This document shows positions 15,417 to 19,392 of a stretch of DNA of 19,392 nucleotides, piece after piece. Source of the DNA: Candidatus Methylomirabilis sp. (GTDB lineage: Bacteria; DYJV01); contig DYJV01000014.1 of assembly GCA_020722945.1 (NCBI GenBank), positions 1 through 19,392 of the forward strand, written 5' to 3'. The position numbers and the translations under genes are program-made. Every line of letters starts with the position of its first letter. The first letter of the stretch is position 1. Below the pieces are notes generated by a model. The model was given only the letters and a program-made list of their open reading frames with translations. It was not told the origin of the DNA and searched no databases.

Positions 15417-15528
15417 ATACCTATAAAATGGACAGATATTAAAAAAATATTGTTATTCCTATCTGACAACCTTTTTTATCTATTTCACCCTACTCTATCT
15501 GGTTGTTATTGTCCATTTAGAGAGGTAT
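15417..15528. repeat. Nested inverted-repeat element, MITE-like
   Basis: The ends are ATACCT (15417-15422) and AGGTAT (15523-15528). Inside them AAATGGACA (15426-15434) pairs with TGTCCATTT (15510-15518), and ACAACC (15466-15471) pairs with GGTTGT (15501-15506). Direct repeats TTGTTATT (15450, 15503) and CTATCTG (15459, 15495) also occur within it. Taking CCT...AGG as the ends, each side is flanked by TA, the target duplication typical of IS630/mariner-type elements. It encodes no protein. It lies between mdh and tRNA-Ser. Alternatives are a structured 3' region of the mdh transcript or a small RNA. Confidence 0.45.
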
Positions 15529-15604
15529 CAATATAGATTAAAACCCTCAAATTTTAGTTAAATTTTCAAACCTATAATAGAAAACAACAAAAATTCAAAA
15601 AACT

Positions 15605-16549
15605 TTAAACAATACCCATCTCTTTAACTCTTGCTACAAGTTCTTTTACAGAATTGTAAGATTTCGTAAGTCCTTTCTTTTCATCCTCTGTAAGCTTTAC
15701 TTCAACAACTCTCTCCACTCCATTCCCACCAAGTATCGCAGGAACTCCAATATAGCAATCACTGAATCCATATTCGCCCTCTAAATAAGCTGCACAAGGG
15801 AGAATCCTCTTTTTATCTTTTAATATTGATTCTGCCATTGACACAGCAGAAGATGAAGGAGCAAAAAAAGCAGAACCTGTTTTGAGGTAATTGACAATTT
15901 CTGCACCACCATTTCTTGTCCTTTCTACTATCTTTTCGATACTATCTTTATCCATAATCTCTGTAATTGGAATTCCGCCAACTGTTGAATACCTTGGAAG
16001 TGGAACCATTGTATCTCCATGTCCACCAAGGACAAAAGCATTTATATCTTCAACAGAAACATTGAGGGCTTGTGATATGAAGAGGCTCATCCTTGCAGAG
16101 TCAAGCACACCAGCCATTCCCATCACTCTGTTTTTAGGAAATCCACTGATTTCTTTAGCAACATAAACCATTGCATCAAGAGGATTTGAAACAACAATGA
16201 TGTAACAGTTTGGAGAGTATTTGACTATCTGTTCTGTAACGCCTTTTACTATCTTTGCATTTGTAGATAAAAGATCGTCTCTGCTCATTCCGGGCTTTCT
16301 TGGGATACCAGCAGTAATTATTACTATATCAGAATCTCTTGTATCTTCATAATTATTTGTCCCTATGACTCTGCTATCAAATCCTTCTACAGGGGAAGCT
16401 TGTGCAAGATCAAGTCCCTTACCCTGAGGAACCCCTTCAACTATATCTACCAAAACAACATCACCCAACTCTTTGCTTGCAAGCCAATGTGCAGCAGTAG
16501 CACCTACAAAACCTGCTCCAACTACTGTTATTTTATCTCTTTTAAACAT
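15605..16549 (-). CDS. mdh: Malate dehydrogenase (LDH-like type)
   Basis: A 314-residue NAD-dependent enzyme interconverting malate and oxaloacetate in the TCA cycle or its reductive direction. Visible: nucleotide-binding VVGAGFVGA (about 9-17), D35 in VLVDIVEG for NAD preference, substrate arginines R84 and R90 in [15 protein letters not shown]122 in SNPLD, D150/R153 in GVLDSARM, and the catalytic H177 in [10 protein letters not shown] at position 84 supports malate rather than lactate dehydrogenase. An upstream extension of 22 codons is possible in frame. The start at 16549 is chosen because AAGGAGG lies 4-5 nt before it and the glycine-rich motif then falls at the normal distance. It is 32 nt downstream of the chemoreceptor gene on the same strand. 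Confidence 0.95.
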   Translation of the reverse strand: MFKRDKITVVGAGFVGATAAHWLASKELGDVVLVDIVEGVPQGKGLDLAQASPVEGFDSRVIGTNNYEDTRDSDIVIITAGIPRKPGMSRDDLLSTNAKIVKGVTEQIVKYSPNCYIIVVSNPLDAMVYVAKEISGFPKNRVMGMAGVLDSARMSLFISQALNVSVEDINAFVLGGHGDTMVPLPRYSTVGGIPITEIMDKDSIEKIVERTRNGGAEIVNYLKTGSAFFAPSSSAVSMAESILKDKKRILPCAAYLEGEYGFSDCYIGVPAILGGNGVERVVEVKLTEDEKKGLTKSYNSVKELVARVKEMGIV

Positions 16550-16580
16550 AACAACCTCCTTTTCTTTTAATGCTATATGA

Positions 16581-16609
16581 ATTATAATTTGAAACCAGCT
16601 CTTATACAA
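16581..16609 (-). promoter_or_regulatory. Candidate mdh promoter inside the 3' end of the chemoreceptor gene
   Basis: Leftward perfect -10 TATAAT (complement of 16581-16586), 17 nt from TTGTAT (complement of 16604-16609, 3/6). It overlaps the last codons and stop of the receptor. Predicted start is near 16574, just ahead of the AAGGAGG ribosome site at about 16554-16560. This would let a housekeeping enzyme be expressed apart from the receptor. Confidence 0.45.
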
Positions 16610-19365
16610 CCCCAATGTTTATTATTGAGATATAAAGGTGTTGATATATCAAATAAAATATCTCCATTATCTCTAATGTAGCTCTGAATCAGAAACTCTT
16701 TATCTGTATTTTGAGAACAATTTTTACCAACTGGGTCATTAAAGATCCTCTTTGTTCTGTTGTTAGTTAAATCCTGTTCATAATTACCTGTAAGAGGTTT
16801 GGAATAAATAGAATTATGAGTTGGCAGATAGCAATTTGCATCCTGAATAACAAGAAATACAATATTTTCATCTGAATTTTTGTATTTGTCCTCAATTGGC
16901 AGGATATATTCATCAGTCCATTGATCGTATTTTGTATGATATTTTTTAGGATTTGTATCTGGGATATAAATATAATTTGTATCAAATAGATCATCGTAAG
17001 ATATCAGTTTTTTATCTATTGAATTTTTTATTGTCTCTAAAATTTCCATTTTGGTATTGCTCATGATAGTTCTTATCTTATCAATTTGTCCTCCCACACT
17101 AAAGTAACTTATATCTCCAAACAATTTACCAACTTCTTGTGCTGTATATTTTGTATTGTCAGTTGTATCTTTTATTGATGTGATAGTATTTTCGGTTATA
17201 TTTTTGAGGTTGTTAAAGACACTTTCAAGATTTTTTATATCATCCTCCTGTTTGTTGACAAGTTCAAAGAATGATTTTATGTTGTCAAGTATTTCAGAAA
17301 TCGACTGTAACTCTATTTGAGAAGCTGTTCTCTGAACCTTCCCCGCATTAATAAGGTTGTTACTCGCATCACTCAATTTACCGAGACTTCCATATATAAG
17401 GTCTGAACTTGTGCTCATCTCAGCAAGAGATGTAAGGAGAATTTTAAACTTTTGGTTCACATCATCTATCTGGTTAAGAACATCTTTTGCTTCATTTGAT
17501 GATTCTTTTGTGTTTCTTGATATATTTTCAGCAGATTCATAAGATTTCTTTGCAGTAGTTGAGATATTCGTAACAAAATCTTTCTGATTGTCGTTAGCCT
17601 CAATTACCTTCATAACAACATCAAGAGTGCTATTTGCATATTTAACTATTGTGTCCATTGCCTCAGATGTCTCAGAAGCAACAGCAGAGCTATTTTCAAC
17701 AATAACTTTTCCACTGTCAACCACCTTGACTGCTCTTGATGTTTCACTCAAGATATGTTGGATAAGAGATTCTATCTCTTTAGTTGAAGAGGCTGTTCTT
17801 TCAGCTAATTTTCTCACTTCATCAGCTACAACGGCAAAACCTTTGCCATGCTCCCCTGCCCTTGCAGCTTCTATTGCTGCATTGAGTGCAAGAAGATTGG
17901 TTTGGTCAGATATTTCATCGATAACTGTAATTATTTGACTGATGTTGTCTGCTTTTTGAGATAAAATATCAATTACCGAACTAATATCATCGTATGTCCC
18001 CTTTATTTTTGACATCCCTGATGATAACTCTTTCATCTTTTCTCTTCCTATTTCTGCATTAGATGCAGATTCTTTTGCAATATCACCTGTATTTTTGATA
18101 TCGTAAGATACTTTGTTGAAACTATCAGAGAGATTCTCTAAAAGCTGAGATATACTTTCTATATCGGTAGAGACAGTTGATATATCACCAAGAACTGATA
18201 TTATACTATTGAGAAAATCTGTAAATCTTCTATTCGATTCATCAATAAAATTTTTTATATCTTTTGAGGTGCTATCTACACTTTTTATCCCTTGGACAAG
18301 CTCCTCAACAGAAGATATGTTGTTTTCGATTTCGTTTGATACATTTTTTGAAATATCATCTATATTTTGAAGAGATTTGAGCATATCGGAATTACTATCT
18401 TTGAGCTGCTCTGCAGATCTTTGTAATATTTCAGCATTTGAGATAAGGTTGTTTATTGATGTAATAGTGTTTTGAATAACCATATCTGTCTCTTCAAGCT
18501 GTCTCTTCTGAAAAGGGATAATCTTCTGATCAAGCTCAATTGTAAGTTTTAATGCTTTTTCGATACTCTTTCCTGAATCAACAGTTGAGTTAATAACATT
18601 TAGAACCACATTTTTGAGACGGTCAAGAAATACATTGAAATTGTAAGCAAGTTTTCCAAGCTCATCATTACATTGGACATTGACCCTTTTTAGTAAATCA
18701 CCACCACCCTGAGCAATCTCATTTACTCTATGGTTGACTTCATATAAAGGTCGTATCACAAGAAATTTAAGCAGGATAAATGTAAGAAGACCTATTACAA
18801 AAACTAATATCCATGCTACTAAAGAAAGTAATACTTTGTTTGAAAACAGTGCAGACTTTGTGTCAGAAATATCTTGATAAAGTGCAAAAATTCCGAGTGG
18901 CTGATTTTCTTTAACCTCAGAGTGGCACTCTATGCAATTTTTGGAGTTAAATAAGGTTTTATATACTAATATTGAAGGCTTATCTTTATAAATACGCTCT
19001 TCTCTGTATATCTCTTTATTTGTAGCATAATTTTCAAAATTTTTATTTAGTATATTACTGTTGCCTGAATACTTGATAACACCTTTGTTATCTGTCATAA
19101 CAACATCAAGTATAATCTTATTTTTGACTATATTTTTTAGATTTGAAGCAAACATGTCCATTTCGCCCTTAAGCATCAACTCCTCATTTGAGTGGAGTAT
19201 AGTTTGGAAGAAGAGGTCAATATTGGTAAAAAGAGTATCGTAACTCTTTTTCTCCTGATACTTTATCACCCCAAACATTACAGAACCAAGGGACACCATA
19301 AGAACAATTGCAATAAGTATAATTATTTTGAGCTGGATACTCAGATCTTTTAGTTTTTTGAACAT
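16582..19365 (-). CDS. Methyl-accepting chemotaxis protein with periplasmic haem-c sensor and C-terminal sensor-like domain
   Basis: A 927-residue receptor. An ATG two codons upstream (19371) touches the AAGGAG directly, while the ATG at 19365 has 6-nt spacing and is preferred; residue numbers below count from the upstream ATG. TM1 is about 13-37. The periplasmic part (about 40-178) has an N-terminal helix, [12 protein letters not shown] and SKNCIECHS, a CxxCH c-type haem site at 146-150. TM2 is about 180-204, HAMP about 205-255. The very long coiled coil has its tip at [23 protein letters not shown] and [11 protein letters not shown] (about 489-526). The last about 140 residues form a separate domain ([61 protein letters not shown]) resembling the PAS/Cache-like C-terminal module of many proteobacterial receptors. 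The haem suggests sensing of redox state, NO or oxygen. Confidence 0.93.
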   Translation of the reverse strand: MFKKLKDLSIQLKIIILIAIVLMVSLGSVMFGVIKYQEKKSYDTLFTNIDLFFQTILHSNEELMLKGEMDMFASNLKNIVKNKIILDVVMTDNKGVIKYSGNSNILNKNFENYATNKEIYREERIYKDKPSILVYKTLFNSKNCIECHSEVKENQPLGIFALYQDISDTKSALFSNKVLLSLVAWILVFVIGLLTFILLKFLVIRPLYEVNHRVNEIAQGGGDLLKRVNVQCNDELGKLAYNFNVFLDRLKNVVLNVINSTVDSGKSIEKALKLTIELDQKIIPFQKRQLEETDMVIQNTITSINNLISNAEILQRSAEQLKDSNSDMLKSLQNIDDISKNVSNEIENNISSVEELVQGIKSVDSTSKDIKNFIDESNRRFTDFLNSIISVLGDISTVSTDIESISQLLENLSDSFNKVSYDIKNTGDIAKESASNAEIGREKMKELSSGMSKIKGTYDDISSVIDILSQKADNISQIITVIDEISDQTNLLALNAAIEAARAGEHGKGFAVVADEVRKLAERTASSTKEIESLIQHILSETSRAVKVVDSGKVIVENSSAVASETSEAMDTIVKYANSTLDVVMKVIEANDNQKDFVTNISTTAKKSYESAENISRNTKESSNEAKDVLNQIDDVNQKFKILLTSLAEMSTSSDLIYGSLGKLSDASNNLINAGKVQRTASQIELQSISEILDNIKSFFELVNKQEDDIKNLESVFNNLKNITENTITSIKDTTDNTKYTAQEVGKLFGDISYFSVGGQIDKIRTIMSNTKMEILETIKNSIDKKLISYDDLFDTNYIYIPDTNPKKYHTKYDQWTDEYILPIEDKYKNSDENIVFLVIQDANCYLPTHNSIYSKPLTGNYEQDLTNNRTKRIFNDPVGKNCSQNTDKEFLIQSYIRDNGDILFDISTPLYLNNKHWGCIRAGFKL

Positions 19366-19392
19366 ACTCATCTCCTTTTCTATATTTATAAT

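Noticed and set aside
16550-16615. Longer mdh start adding 22 residues
   Set aside because: The extension overlaps the receptor's 3' end and includes the ribosome site itself; AAGGAGG is correctly placed for the ATG at 16549, where normal family length results.

Overview
The window is AT-rich chromosomal DNA from a Gram-negative bacterium. Evidence for the cell type is a lipobox lipoprotein, a secreted DUF3108-type protein, a SecB-like chaperone, two transmembrane chemoreceptors and a periplasmic c-type haem motif. The mix of low GC, motility and sensing genes, haem-c sensing and a CCA-encoding tRNA would fit a Deferribacterota-like anaerobe such as the Calditerrivibrio/Deferribacter group. 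That placement is an impression from gene content and was not tested.

Region 1 (1-3.5 kb): the tail of a UshA-type 5'-nucleotidase runs rightwards. It converges on a leftward pair made of a small lipoprotein and a hybrid sensor histidine kinase with a solute-binding-protein-like periplasmic domain. Region 2 (3.5-7.6 kb): a PHP-domain phosphoesterase is translationally coupled to an isochorismatase-family hydrolase. A chemoreceptor follows with a PilJ-like periplasmic part and a C-terminal zinc-binding CZB domain. Region 3 (7.7-10.3 kb): ilvD is followed 2 nt later by a DUF89 metal-dependent phosphatase. Region 4 (10.3-13.6 kb): a tight run encodes a DUF3108-like secreted protein, a TrmI-type tRNA m1A58 methyltransferase and a SecB-like protein. 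An MFS transporter comes next, with a near-consensus promoter only about 5 nt from its start codon, so its mRNA is probably leaderless.

Region 5 (13.6-15.24 kb) is a gene graveyard. It holds about 0.5 kb without a gene, an intact-looking promoter, the frameshifted C-terminal scrap of a sugar-nucleotide epimerase/dehydratase, a small partner protein, an AbiEii-like nucleotidyltransferase cut off right after its catalytic Asp motif, and unrecognised scraps on both strands. It ends at the 3' end of a tRNA-Ser(UGA) gene. Region 6 (15.24-19.4 kb, leftward): a second large chemoreceptor with a periplasmic CxxCH haem motif and a C-terminal sensor-like domain, then malate dehydrogenase with its own likely promoter inside the receptor's 3' end, then a roughly 110-bp nested inverted repeat resembling a MITE, then tRNA-Ser.

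The dominant theme is signal input: one hybrid kinase and two chemoreceptors with four different sensory modules. The two receptors have unusually long cytoplasmic hairpins of nearly equal length, which suggests they work in the same class of array. No CRISPR array, intact insertion sequence or clear novel defence system was found. The most noteworthy items are the dual-sensor haem-c receptor, the matched long receptors, the probable frameshift in the nucleotidase tail, the MITE-like element and the decayed toxin-antitoxin locus beside the tRNA.
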